Below, piece by piece: positions 33,638-42,349 of a stretch of DNA of 64,000 bases. Each line of letters opens with the position of its first letter. The stretch's first letter is position 1. A program made the translations under genes and the position numbers. The notes below the pieces were generated by a model. That model was not told where the DNA came from. It ran no database searches and was given only the letters and a program-made list of their open reading frames with translations. Source of the stretch: Nocardioides sp. Root122 (GTDB lineage: Bacteria > Actinomycetota > Actinomycetes > Propionibacteriales > Nocardioidaceae); assembly GCF_001425025.1 (NCBI RefSeq), contig NZ_LMDE01000011.1, forward strand, positions 473,341-537,340, in the 5' to 3' direction.

Positions 33638-34321
33638 ATGCTCGCTCCTCGCGCGGTCTCGTACGTGCTGCTCGTGCTGGTCGCCGTCGTCCACCTCCTC
33701 GCCCAGCTCGTCGCCCCCGAGGGCGTCCTCGCCGAGGCCACCCAGCCGCTCCTGATGCCCGCGCTGGCCGCGGTCCTGGTCGTGGGGACACCTGCCCCGC
33801 GACCGGCGCTGGTGCGGGTCACCCTGGTCGCGCTGTTCTTCTCGTGGCTCGGCGACACGCTGCCGCGCCTGGTGTCGAGCGACACCGGGTTCCTGCTGAT
33901 GATCGGCTGCTTCCTGCTCGCGCAGCTGGCGTACATCTGCGCCTTCTGGGGCTTCCGCACGGGCTCGGTGCTCGGCAGGCCGCTGCTGCTCGCGCCGTAC
34001 GCCGTCGCGCTGGTCGCGCTCGTCGCGACGTGTCGCGCAGGTGCGGGCGGCCTGCTGCCGGCGGTCGTCGTGTACGGCACCGCGCTGGCGGCGATGGCCG
34101 TCCTGGCGACGGGCCTGGGCCGGGTCGCGGGGATCGGTGGCGCCGTGTTCATGCTGTCGGACGCCCTGATCGCGCTGCGCGCCTTCGCCGACGTCGACCT
34201 GCCGGCCCACTCGTTCTGGGTGATGCTCACCTACGTCGTGGGGCAGGGGTTGCTGGTGGTCGCCGTGCGCTCGCGGGCCGCCGACGCGGACTGCCGGGCG
34301 GGGCTAGTCTCGGTGGCATGA
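33638..34321 (+). CDS. Lysoplasmalogenase-like membrane protein (YhhN family)
   Basis: Integral membrane protein of 227 residues with about eight helices and the YhhN signature: VALFFSWLGDTLPRLV (conserved GD) and VFMLSDALIALRAFADVDLP (conserved SDxxIA). Family members hydrolyse the vinyl-ether bond of lysoplasmalogens. TAGAGT lies 6 bases before the ATG. Its last bases overlap the P450 start (ATGA), so the two genes are coupled. Confidence 0.88.
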   Translation: MLAPRAVSYVLLVLVAVVHLLAQLVAPEGVLAEATQPLLMPALAAVLVVGTPAPRPALVRVTLVALFFSWLGDTLPRLVSSDTGFLLMIGCFLLAQLAYICAFWGFRTGSVLGRPLLLAPYAVALVALVATCRAGAGGLLPAVVVYGTALAAMAVLATGLGRVAGIGGAVFMLSDALIALRAFADVDLPAHSFWVMLTYVVGQGLLVVAVRSRAADADCRAGLVSVA

Positions 34322-35640
34322 CCTCGCTGTCCGCCGCGCCGGTCGCCCGCGAGGTGCGATCGAGCGTGCACTGGGGGGTGGCCCACGGCCTGCCCACCCT
34401 CTTCCTGCGCCGCGCCGCGGAGCGCGGCGACCTGCAGGCGCGGCTGATCCGGGTCGGCGCCCACGGCACCGAGGACGTGTTCGAGCTGATCGAGGAGATC
34501 CGGTCGCGCGGCCCGCTCTACCGCTCCCGCATCGGGTACGTCGCCACGAGCCACGCCGCCGTACGACAGCTGCTCACCAGCGACGACTTCCGCACCGGCC
34601 TGCCGACCAGCGACGGCCCACTCGGCAGGATCACGCGGTGGTCCGCCCCGCGGACCCTCCACCCGGTCGAGCCGCCGTCGCTGCTGGTCACCGAGCCGCC
34701 CGACCACACGCGCTACCGCAAGCTCGTGACCCGCGTGTTCACGATGCGCGCCGTGGAGAGGCTGCGCGGCCGGACCGAGGAGATCGCCGCCGACCTGCTC
34801 GACGCGCTCGAGCCACGCGCCTCGAGCCCCGTCGACCTCGTCGAGTCCTACTGCGCGCTGCTCCCCGTCACCGTCATCGCGGAGATCCTCGGCGTCCCGG
34901 AGGAGGAGCGCGCGCAGGTGCTGGACTTCGGCTCGGCCGCCGCGCCCAGCCTCGACCTCGGTCTCGGCTACCGCCGCTACCGCGCGGTGTCGCGGGCCCT
35001 GGAGCGGTTCGACACCTGGCTCAGCCGCCACCTCGACGACCTCCGCCGCGAGCCGGGGGACAACCTGCTCAGCGAGCTGGTGGCCGTGCGGGACGGGGGA
35101 GAGGGCCTCGACGAGTCCGAGCTCAAGGCGACCGCCGGCCTGGTGCTCGCGGCCGGGTTCGAGACCACCGTCAACCTGCTCGGCAACGGGATCGCGCTGC
35201 TGCACGACCACCCCGACGAGCGGGCCCGCGTGGTCGCCGACCCGTCGCTGTGGCCCAACGCGGTGGAGGAGGTGCTGCGCCTGGACCCGCCGGTGCTGCT
35301 GACCGCCCGGATGGCCGCCCGCGACACCGAGCTGGCCGGACAGCAGGTGCGCGCGGGGTCGATGGTCACCGCCATCCTCGGCGGCGCGAACCGCGACCCC
35401 GAGGTCTTCGCCGAGCCGCAGCGCTTCGACGTCGGCCGCGCCAACGCCCGCGACCACATCGCCTTCTCCTCCGGTCGCCACCACTGCCTCGGCGCGCAGC
35501 TGGCGCGGATGGAGGGCGACGTCGGCCTCCGGACCATCTGGGAGCGCTACCCGGACCTGCGCCTCGAGCCAGGCGCCCGACGGCGGGAGACCCGCATCCT
35601 GCGGGGCTTCGAGACGCTCCCCGCCACGCTTCGCCCCTGA
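34318..35640 (+). CDS. Cytochrome P450
   Basis: Soluble bacterial-type P450 monooxygenase, 440 residues. Visible: TEPPDHTRYRKLVTRVFT in the C-helix region, I-helix oxygen-binding segment LAAGFETTVNLLGNG, the ExxR pair in VEEVLRLDPP, and heme loop FSSGRHHCLGAQLARME with Cys390 as the heme thiolate ligand. No ferredoxin or reductase gene is adjacent; fdxA lies 9 kb away. The substrate is unknown; pairing with a lipid-active YhhN protein is suggestive only. Confidence 0.93.
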   Translation: MTSLSAAPVAREVRSSVHWGVAHGLPTLFLRRAAERGDLQARLIRVGAHGTEDVFELIEEIRSRGPLYRSRIGYVATSHAAVRQLLTSDDFRTGLPTSDGPLGRITRWSAPRTLHPVEPPSLLVTEPPDHTRYRKLVTRVFTMRAVERLRGRTEEIAADLLDALEPRASSPVDLVESYCALLPVTVIAEILGVPEEERAQVLDFGSAAAPSLDLGLGYRRYRAVSRALERFDTWLSRHLDDLRREPGDNLLSELVAVRDGGEGLDESELKATAGLVLAAGFETTVNLLGNGIALLHDHPDERARVVADPSLWPNAVEEVLRLDPPVLLTARMAARDTELAGQQVRAGSMVTAILGGANRDPEVFAEPQRFDVGRANARDHIAFSSGRHHCLGAQLARMEGDVGLRTIWERYPDLRLEPGARRRETRILRGFETLPATLRP

Positions 35641-35665
35641 GGCACCGAGGCGGTAGGTTCCCCCG

Positions 35666-36709
35666 GTGCCGAACCGGGGAGCAGCGCGCCTGCTCGTGCT
35701 GCTGCTCACGACCGTCCTGCTGGCCCTCGCCAGCCCCGCGACGGCGGACGACTCCGTCCCGCGGCCGGTGCTCAACGCCGACTTCCCCGACCCTGCCGTG
35801 GTCGCGACGCCCGACGGGCTGGTCGCCTACTCGACCGGCGACCGCGTGCCGCACGCGTGGGCCCGGCGCGCCGACGGGACGTGGCAGCGGGGCCGCGGGG
35901 TGCTCACCCACCGGCCGTCCTGGTCGCGCGAGGGTGGCGTCTGGGCCGTCGACGTGGTGCGGGTGCGCAACCAGTGGCTGCTCTACTACGCCACCCCGGT
36001 GCAGGGGATGGGCGAGCACGGCCGGTGCATCGGCGTGGCGCGGTCGTCGTCGGCGCGCGGCCCGTTCCGCCCGGTGGGCAGCGCCCCGCTCGTGTGCCCG
36101 TCGTACGCCAAGGTGCCGGCGGCACAGGACCCGATGCTGCCGCGCGATCCGACGCTCCCGCGGGCCGGCGTCATCGACCCGTCCTACTTCCGCGACCACG
36201 ACGGAGCGTCCTACCTCGTCTACAAGACCGACCGGAAGCCCGCGACGATCCGCCTCGTGCAGCTGACCGACGACGGCCAGGCGGTCGCCGCGGGAGCGAC
36301 GAGCGTGGAGCTGGTGCGCTCAGCCGGCGTCATCGAGAACCCTTCGCTCGTCTGGCAGGCCGGGGGCTACGTCCTGCTGCTGTCGGAGGGCGACTGGACC
36401 CGCTGCGGCTACCGCACCCGCTGGCTGCGCACGGGGTCCCTCCTGGACTGGACCGCCGCCTCGACCGGCATGCTCCTCGACACCGCGACGACCGGGCTGT
36501 GCGGTCCGGGAGGCGCCGACCTCGTCGACGGGGGCGCGACGCGCCTGTTCCTGCATGGCTGGACCTGCCGCGGCACCGCCCTGCCGTGCGAGGGCCGGGG
36601 CAAGTGGGACCACAAGCCGCGCCAGCGCGGGATCCGGGCGATGTACGCCGCCACGCTGCACTGGCCGGGCGGTGTGCCCGAGGTCACCGGGTGGCTCGGG
36701 CCGCGGTGA
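35666..36709 (+). CDS. Secreted glycosyl hydrolase family 43-like protein
   Basis: Exported protein of 347 residues with a Sec signal peptide (LLVLLLTTVLLALASPATA, about residues 9-27). The mature part starts VLNADFPDPAVVATPDGLVAY, the typical GH43 opening with its catalytic-base Asp, and continues with AGVIDPSYFRDHDGASYLVYKTD and SAGVIENPSLVWQAGGYVLLL (likely general-acid Glu), consistent with a five-bladed propeller. TAGGTT is 6 bases before the GTG. The glycan substrate is not predictable. Confidence 0.8.
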   Translation: MPNRGAARLLVLLLTTVLLALASPATADDSVPRPVLNADFPDPAVVATPDGLVAYSTGDRVPHAWARRADGTWQRGRGVLTHRPSWSREGGVWAVDVVRVRNQWLLYYATPVQGMGEHGRCIGVARSSSARGPFRPVGSAPLVCPSYAKVPAAQDPMLPRDPTLPRAGVIDPSYFRDHDGASYLVYKTDRKPATIRLVQLTDDGQAVAAGATSVELVRSAGVIENPSLVWQAGGYVLLLSEGDWTRCGYRTRWLRTGSLLDWTAASTGMLLDTATTGLCGPGGADLVDGGATRLFLHGWTCRGTALPCEGRGKWDHKPRQRGIRAMYAATLHWPGGVPEVTGWLGPR

Positions 36710-36734
36710 CGCGGCACCCACCTAGGCTCAGCGC

Positions 36735-37541
36735 ATGGCTTCCGAGTGGGACACGCACACCTCGCTGACCGCCTCCCGTGACGGCGTCTTCGACGCCGAG
36801 CTCGACCCGGGCTGGACGGTCGGCGGAGGCGTCAACGGGGGCTACCTGCTCGGCATCGTCGGCAAGGCGGTCGCGGAGACCCTGCCCGCCAAGCCGCACC
36901 CGCTGTCGGTCAGCGCCTATTACCTCTCCGCGTCCCGTCCCGGCTCCGCGGTCGTCTCGACGCGGGTGCTGCGCGAGGGCGGCAGCGTCGCGACGGTCGC
37001 GGCCGAGCTCGGCCAGGAGGGCACGACCCGCATCACCGCGCTGGCGACGTACGGCGACCTCGGCGCCCTGCCTGCCGACGTCTCCACGACCGCCGTCGAG
37101 CCCACCCTCCCGCCGATCGAGGAGTGCGTGCCGGGGTCGATGGCTCCTGAGGAGACGCGTCGCATCGCCCCGATCATGGAGCGCTTCGACATGCGCTTCG
37201 ACCCGGCGTGCGTCGGGTGGGCGATGGGGGCGCCGAGCGGCCGCGGGCACATCCAGGCGTGGTTCCGGATGGTCGACGGCCACGACGTCGACCCCGTGGG
37301 GCTGCTGATGGTGTGCGACGCCCTGCCACCGGTGACCTTCGACCTCGGCCGCCCCGGATGGGCGCCGACCCTGGAGCTGACCGTCCACGTGCGGGCCGTG
37401 CCCGCGCCGGGCTGGCTCAAGGTCTCGCACCGCACCCGCAACGTCGCCGGCGGCATGTTCGAGGAGGACTGCGAGGTCTGGGACTCGGCCGGTCGCCTGG
37501 TCGCCCAGAGCCGCCAGCTGGCCATGCTCCCGCGCGCCTGA
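36735..37541 (+). CDS. Acyl-CoA thioesterase-like (double hotdog) protein
   Basis: Protein of 268 residues with two hotdog halves. The first starts DAELDPGWTVGGGVNGGYLLGIVGKAVAE and PHPLSVSAYYLSASRPG; the second contains RGHIQAWFRMVDG and LLMVCDALPPVTFDLG. This matches the TesB-like thioesterase superfamily of actinobacteria. Substrate chain length unknown. TAGGCT lies 6 bases before the ATG. An inverted-repeat pair follows the stop. Confidence 0.83.
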   Translation: MASEWDTHTSLTASRDGVFDAELDPGWTVGGGVNGGYLLGIVGKAVAETLPAKPHPLSVSAYYLSASRPGSAVVSTRVLREGGSVATVAAELGQEGTTRITALATYGDLGALPADVSTTAVEPTLPPIEECVPGSMAPEETRRIAPIMERFDMRFDPACVGWAMGAPSGRGHIQAWFRMVDGHDVDPVGLLMVCDALPPVTFDLGRPGWAPTLELTVHVRAVPAPGWLKVSHRTRNVAGGMFEEDCEVWDSAGRLVAQSRQLAMLPRA

Positions 37542-37559
37542 GCCTCCGCACTGGCACCT

Positions 37560-37661
37560 GAGTCGCTCAGCGACTCAACGCGCATCCCGGGCGTGTCGGC
37601 GGTGGGGCCGGCGCGGTCCGTCATCCGGATCCGACCTCATGGCTGCGGGTTCGGATGACGG
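37560..37661. terminator. Two hairpins between convergent genes
   Basis: GAGTCGC (37560-37566) pairs with GCGACTC (37570-37576). Further on CCGTCATCCG (37618-37627) pairs with CGGATGACGG (37652-37661) over a 24-base loop. They lie between the thioesterase stop and the stop of the minus-strand gene at 37699, so they could serve both. Confidence 0.55.
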
Positions 37662-37698
37662 ATCCGGCAGCGGCCGGGGGGCCCACGAGGGGATCGGG

Positions 37699-38898
37699 TC
37701 AGTCGAACCACTTCCGGTCCATCGCCACGATCCAGCGGCGGCGGGGGTGCTCGGTGAGCGACCAGATCCGGTCGGTGGCGGGCCAGTAGCTGAGGTCCTC
37801 CGGCCCCATCGGCAGCGCCCAGCGGTGCTCCCGCATCGAGCCGGGCTCGCCCGCGCAGACGCTGCCTGGCATCCAGGTGCCGTGCGAGACCGTGACGTGG
37901 AAGCGACCACCGGCGATCACCGCCCCCTGCATCTGGCGCACGCCGCCCTCGTCGACGGCGAGCGGCCGGGAGAAGCCGTCGTCGCCGACGGCGAGCTGCC
38001 ACGTCCCGGGGTCCAGCGGGTAGCGGGCGAGCCGGGTGGTCGCGTTGGGGTCGGCGGCGTACTCGCCGGCGATGAGCGCCGGGGGATCGGAGCGCCGGTC
38101 CAGCGACATGAACGAGTAGCGCAGCTTCTCGTGCCCCTCGTCGGTGAACGCCTGGTAGGTGAAGCGGACCGGCAGCACGTAGCGGTGGCCGAAGGAGTAG
38201 AGCGTGCTGCCCTCGAGGCCGAACTTCTCCGGGTGGTCGTCGTCGCCGGCCACCCGCATGATGTCGTCGACGCGCGCGGTCACGAAACCGCGGCTCGTCG
38301 CCGCGATGTGGAGGTAGGGGCCTGCCCAGACGATGCCGCCCGCGTGGATGTTCATCGGCTTCAGGGTGAGGTTGCCGGCCTTGTCGAAGACCGGCGAGAC
38401 CAGCAGCACGTGGCGGTACCTCCCCGAGTCGAGGTCCACGAAGGTCACGCGCGAGCCGCGCTTGATGCCGTCCTTGTTGGTCGAGTACCAGGTCGTCACC
38501 ACGACCTTGCGGCCGCCGACGCCACCGGTGTCGGACGCGTCCGCGCTGGTCGAGATGCCCTGGGGGTACCAGAGCTCGTCGCGCTCGTCGTAGTCGTCCC
38601 AGCGGTAGGCCTCCCGCACCGCGCGCCCGAGCAGCCGCGGCACGACCCGCGCCGGGCGGACGGCGTACTTCAGGTCGGCGAGCAGGCCGTCGAGCCCGGT
38701 GGGCTCGCCGAGGACGGCCGCCAGCGCTGCGATCTCGCGCACGTTCTCGTCCGTGCGCTGCAGGTGCACCCCGTGGACGTACGGCGACTCCGAGGCGGTC
38801 GGCCGCAGCTCGTCGGCCGTCGTCTCGGCGGGGGCGGCCGCGTCGGGGGTCGCAACCGGGGTCTCGGACGGGGGCTGGGGTTCGCCGGCGGGGCGCAT
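37699..38898 (-). CDS. Conserved hypothetical protein, possible beta-propeller
   Basis: Protein of 399 residues that I do not recognise. A Pro/Ala/Thr-rich N-terminus without signal peptide is followed by a mainly beta-like region: WYPQGISTSADASD, VVVTTWYSTNKDGIKRGSRVTFVDL, MNIHAGGIVWAGPYLHIAATSRG, LYSFGHRYVLPVRF and ALPMGPEDLSYWPATDRIWSLTEHPRRRWIV. The repeated short strands ending in visualised phrases fit a propeller, unproven. TAGGGT lies 6 bases before its ATG. It is divergent from the small gene at 38941. Confidence 0.7.
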   Translation of the reverse strand: MRPAGEPQPPSETPVATPDAAAPAETTADELRPTASESPYVHGVHLQRTDENVREIAALAAVLGEPTGLDGLLADLKYAVRPARVVPRLLGRAVREAYRWDDYDERDELWYPQGISTSADASDTGGVGGRKVVVTTWYSTNKDGIKRGSRVTFVDLDSGRYRHVLLVSPVFDKAGNLTLKPMNIHAGGIVWAGPYLHIAATSRGFVTARVDDIMRVAGDDDHPEKFGLEGSTLYSFGHRYVLPVRFTYQAFTDEGHEKLRYSFMSLDRRSDPPALIAGEYAADPNATTRLARYPLDPGTWQLAVGDDGFSRPLAVDEGGVRQMQGAVIAGGRFHVTVSHGTWMPGSVCAGEPGSMREHRWALPMGPEDLSYWPATDRIWSLTEHPRRRWIVAMDRKWFD

Positions 38899-38940
38899 TC
38901 CTCGACCCTAACCAGACAGGGGTGTGCAGAATGGACACCC

Positions 38941-39234
38941 GTGAGGGCGATCTTCTTCGAGGAGGACGACGCGCGGGCGGTCGTCGCCCGGCTGCGTGCC
39001 GACGGGTTCGAGGCCCGGGTCGAGCGCGAGCGGCTGGCCGGCGAGGACGACGACGAGGACCACCCCTGGGCGGTCGTGAGCGACGCCCCCGGCTTCATGC
39101 TCGAGGTGCTGGTCGACACCCACGACGGGTGGCTCGACGAGGGCGAGCCGGAGGCCGCGGAACACATCGGGCCGCTCCCGCCGTTGGACCTCCCGAAGGC
39201 GCCCAAGCGGATCAAGCGCCCCGACCTAGATTGA
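38941..39234 (+). CDS. Conserved small hypothetical protein (97 aa)
   Basis: Acidic soluble protein of 97 residues: RAIFFEEDDARAVVARLRAD, then DDDEDHPWAVVSDAPGFMLE and a Lys/Pro-rich end APKRIKRPDLD. The pattern resembles small ACT/RraB-like alpha/beta folds but no family is assigned. The GTG start is 42 bases from the divergent ATG at 38898. mshB begins 5 bases past its stop, and the mshB -10-like hexamer lies inside its last codons. Confidence 0.65.
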   Translation: MRAIFFEEDDARAVVARLRADGFEARVERERLAGEDDDEDHPWAVVSDAPGFMLEVLVDTHDGWLDEGEPEAAEHIGPLPPLDLPKAPKRIKRPDLD

Positions 39235-39239
39235 GAGCC

Positions 39240-40145
39240 ATGACCTCAGACCGCCGCATCCTGCTCGTGCACGCGCACCCCGACGACGAGTCCATCAACA
39301 ACGGCGCCACCATGGCGCGCTACGTCGACGAGGGCGTGGGCGTCACGCTGGTGACGTGCACCGCCGGCGAGATGGGCGAGGTGCTCGTCCCCGACCTGGC
39401 CCACCTGGCCTACGAGGAGAAGGGCGGCCTCGGCGACCACCGGCGTGAGGAGCTCGTCGAGGCGATGCAGGTGCTGGGCGTCACCGACCACCGCTTCCTC
39501 GGCGGCTTCGGGCGCTTCCACGACTCCGGCATGGCCTGGCACGAGGACGGCCACGCGATCCCGGCCGAGACACTCCCCGACAACGCGTTCTGGAACGCCG
39601 ACCTCAACGAGGCGGCCGACGAGCTGGTCAAGGTGGTCCGCGAGGTCCGCCCGCAGGTGCTGGTCACCTACGACCAGTTCGGCGGCTACGGCCACCCCGA
39701 CCACATCCAGGCCCACCGCGTCGCGATGTACGCCGCCCAGCTGGCCGCCGCGCCGTCGTACAAGCTCGAGCTCGGCGTGCCGCACGACGTCGCGAAGATC
39801 TACTGGACCGCGATGAGCGAGTCGCGGATGCGCGAGAGCCTGCGCCAGCTGCGCGAGTCGGGCGACACGGAGACCTTCAAGGGCATGGAGCCCGACGGCA
39901 AGCTGCCGCCGTTCGTCACGCCCGACGAGCTGATCAGCGCCCGCGTCGACGGCACGGACACGGTGCAGCGCAAGATGGCCGCGCTCGCCAAGCACGAGAC
40001 CCAGGTCCAGCAGGACGGCCACTTCTTCGCGGGTGCCGAGAGCGGTCACTCGTGGTGGTCCGACGAGTTCTACCGCCTGGTCAAGGGCACCGAGGGGCCG
40101 AAGGACGCCGAAGGCTTCGAGGCGGACCTCTTCGCCGGTCTGTGA
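39240..40145 (+). CDS. mshB: N-acetyl-glucosaminyl-inositol deacetylase (mycothiol synthesis)
   Basis: Zinc deacetylase making GlcN-Ins in mycothiol biosynthesis, 301 residues. Zinc site: HAHPDDESINNGATMARY near the N-terminus and GGYGHPDHIQAHRV in the middle (third ligand His). Other landmarks are GEMGEVLVPDLAHLAYEEKGGLGDHRREEL and VTDHRFLGGFGR. The length and N-terminus fit MshB rather than the paralogue Mca. TAGATT lies 7 bases before the ATG. GTGA overlap with the DUF6113-like gene. Confidence 0.9.
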   Translation: MTSDRRILLVHAHPDDESINNGATMARYVDEGVGVTLVTCTAGEMGEVLVPDLAHLAYEEKGGLGDHRREELVEAMQVLGVTDHRFLGGFGRFHDSGMAWHEDGHAIPAETLPDNAFWNADLNEAADELVKVVREVRPQVLVTYDQFGGYGHPDHIQAHRVAMYAAQLAAAPSYKLELGVPHDVAKIYWTAMSESRMRESLRQLRESGDTETFKGMEPDGKLPPFVTPDELISARVDGTDTVQRKMAALAKHETQVQQDGHFFAGAESGHSWWSDEFYRLVKGTEGPKDAEGFEADLFAGL

Positions 40146-40507
40146 GGACCCTCGCCGCCCTCCTGGTGGGCGTGCTGTCCGGAGTGGCCGGCACGGTGCT
40201 CCACCAGGCGTGGTGGGGGATGACGCTCGGGCTCGGCACCGCGCTCGTGGTGCTCGCCTGGCTGCCCCCTGGCGGCGTACGCCTCGCCTTCGCGCTGGGC
40301 TGGTGCCTGCCGGTGCTGCGGGGTGCGCTGGCCCGTCCGGCCGGCGGGTTCCTGGTCGGTGCCGACGCGATGGGCTGGTCCCTGGTGGCCGGCTCGGCGG
40401 TGCTCCTCGTGGCCGCGCTGGCGACCGTGTGGTCGGACCGTCCGAGACCTCGCCCGCCCGCTGCGGGGACCGGCGGGGATCCGGGAGATCAGGGCCCCGC
40501 CTCCTAG
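40142..40507 (+). CDS. DUF6113-like membrane protein
   Basis: Membrane protein of 121 residues with about four hydrophobic helices (LAALLVGVLSGVAGTVLHQ; LGLGTALVVLAWL; RLAFALGWCLPVL; SLVAGSAVLLVAALATVW) and a proline-rich tail. It lies directly after mshB with GTGA overlap, the usual place of DUF6113 in actinobacteria. Function unknown. Its TAG stop forms part of the TAGACT hexamer of the vanW gene. Confidence 0.7.
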   Translation: MRTLAALLVGVLSGVAGTVLHQAWWGMTLGLGTALVVLAWLPPGGVRLAFALGWCLPVLRGALARPAGGFLVGADAMGWSLVAGSAVLLVAALATVWSDRPRPRPPAAGTGGDPGDQGPAS

Positions 40508-40516
40508 ACTCGCCGC

Positions 40517-42271
40517 GTGTCGAAGAAGCAGCAGCGCAATGACGGGCAGCCCCGTGAGAAGGCCGGCGCCAAGGTCGTGGTGTGGCTGCTGCTCGGTCTC
40601 GTGGTCGTCTTCGGCGGCCTCTACGTCGCCGCGCACTACGCCGCCGGTGACAAGGTCCCGCGCGGAACGACGGTCTCGGGCGTGCGCATCGGCGGCCACT
40701 CGCAGAGCGAGGCGGCCCAGGTGCTGCGGGCCGGGCTCGCGGAGAAGGTGGCGCGCGACATCGCCACGACCGTCGAGGGCCAGCAGGTGGCGATCGACCC
40801 GGCCGAGGCGGGACTCGGCGTCGACTACGACGCCTCCGTGGCGGAGGCCGGCGGCAAGGAGAGCTGGGACCCGGTGCGGCTCTGGAACTACTTCACCGGG
40901 GGTGACGAGACCGAGGCCGAGGTGACCGTTGACGACGCCGCCTACAACGCCTACCTCGCCCGTCTCGACGAGCAGCACGGCGCGACGTCGCGCGACGGCG
41001 CCATCGCCTTCGACGGGGAGCGCATCGAGACCACCGAGCCCCGCACGGGGGCCGCCCTCGACCCGGCCGACACCCTCGCTGCGCTGGAGGCGGCGTTCCT
41101 CGCCGAGACTCCCGACGAGGTGGCGCTCGAGATGGCCACCGTCCAGCCCGCCATCGACGCCTCCGACGTCCAGGAGGCGCTCGACGGCTTCGCCTCGCCG
41201 GCTGTCGCGGCGCCGGTGACCATCGACTTCCAGGGCTCGGCCGTCAAGGTCTTCCCGGCCGACTACACCGCCGCCCTCAGCCTCGTGCCGACGGACGGCG
41301 AGCTGGTCCCGACCCTCGACCCCGCGAAGCTGACCGAGGTCGTGGGCTCGAAGGTCACCGCGGGTGCACCGGTCGACGCCAGCGTGGCACTCGTCGACGG
41401 CAGGCCCCAGGTCGTGCCCGCCAAGCCGGGCGTCACCTTCGACCCGAAGCAGCTGGAGTCCGGCTTCCTCGACGCCGTGGCCAAGCCGCAGGGCGAGCGC
41501 ACGCTCACGCTGGACGCGCAGGTCGCGCAGCCCGACTTCACGACGAAGGAGGCGCGGGCGTTGAAGGTCAAGGAGCGCGTCTCCACCTTCACGACGTACT
41601 ACCCCTACGCCGAGTACCGCAACGTCAACATCGGCCGCGCCGCCGAGCTCATCGACGGCACGCTGCTCAAGCCGGGGGAGACCTTCTCCCTCAACGGCAC
41701 GGTCGGCGAGCGCACCGTCGCGAACGGCTTCACCAAGGGCTACATCATCAGCGACGGCATCCTCGTGCAGGACCTCGGCGGCGGCGTCTCCCAGATGGCG
41801 ACCACGCTCTTCAACGCGATGTTCTTCGCCGGCCTCGAGGACGTCGAGCACAAGCCGCACTCCTTCTACATCGACCGCTACCCGATCGGCCGCGAGGCGA
41901 CCGTGGCGTGGGGTGCCGTCGACCTCCGCTTCACCAACGACACCCCCTACGGCGTCCTCATCCACACCACGGTGACGCCCGCGACGCCGACGACCTCGGG
42001 CGTGGTTACCGCGTCGATGTACTCCACGAAGTACTGGGACATCACCACGACCACCGGTGAGCGCTACAACTTCACCAAGCACAAGACGCGCCGGATCGAC
42101 TCGCTCACCTGCCACGCCAACGAGGGCTTCGGCGGCTTCGACATCGACGTCACCCGCTACTTCGAGCCGGTCAACGGCAACACCGAGACCCGCGACGACG
42201 AGGTCTTCCACACGACCTACATGCCCAGCGACACGGTCATCTGCACGAACCCCGACGCCGTCGACGAGTAG
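40517..42271 (+). CDS. VanW-family protein with peptidoglycan-binding-like domains
   Basis: Cell-surface protein of 584 residues. A membrane anchor (about residues 20-42) precedes two PG_binding_4-type repeats (GTTVSGVRIGGHSQSEAAQVL, and the stretch near residue 230-330), then the VanW domain from about residue 370: TTYYPYAEYRNVNIGRAAEL, LKPGETFSLNGTVG, QDLGGGVSQMATTLFNAMFF and RYPIGREATVAWG. VanW accompanies some vancomycin-resistance operons, but this form is ordinary in actinobacteria. TAGACT lies 6 bases before the GTG. Confidence 0.9.
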   Translation: MSKKQQRNDGQPREKAGAKVVVWLLLGLVVVFGGLYVAAHYAAGDKVPRGTTVSGVRIGGHSQSEAAQVLRAGLAEKVARDIATTVEGQQVAIDPAEAGLGVDYDASVAEAGGKESWDPVRLWNYFTGGDETEAEVTVDDAAYNAYLARLDEQHGATSRDGAIAFDGERIETTEPRTGAALDPADTLAALEAAFLAETPDEVALEMATVQPAIDASDVQEALDGFASPAVAAPVTIDFQGSAVKVFPADYTAALSLVPTDGELVPTLDPAKLTEVVGSKVTAGAPVDASVALVDGRPQVVPAKPGVTFDPKQLESGFLDAVAKPQGERTLTLDAQVAQPDFTTKEARALKVKERVSTFTTYYPYAEYRNVNIGRAAELIDGTLLKPGETFSLNGTVGERTVANGFTKGYIISDGILVQDLGGGVSQMATTLFNAMFFAGLEDVEHKPHSFYIDRYPIGREATVAWGAVDLRFTNDTPYGVLIHTTVTPATPTTSGVVTASMYSTKYWDITTTTGERYNFTKHKTRRIDSLTCHANEGFGGFDIDVTRYFEPVNGNTETRDDEVFHTTYMPSDTVICTNPDAVDE

Positions 42272-42299
42272 TCTGCGCCTCCGCTTCGCTTCGGCGCGT

Positions 42300-42325
42300 G
42301 TCCGCGGCGCTCGTGACCCGCGGAC
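42300..42325. terminator. Hairpin between convergent vanW and aspS
   Basis: GTCCGCGG (42300-42307) pairs with CCGCGGAC (42318-42325), loop of 10 bases, midway between the two stop codons. A bidirectional terminator is likely. Confidence 0.6.
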
Positions 42326-42349
42326 GCTGTCGGCTGAGGTCGTCCGGTC

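Noticed and set aside
34305..34317. TAGTCT hexamer before the P450 gene as a leaderless promoter
   Set aside because: It lies inside the lysoplasmalogenase coding sequence and the P450 is ATGA-coupled to it, so an own promoter is not needed; left out of the leaderless list.
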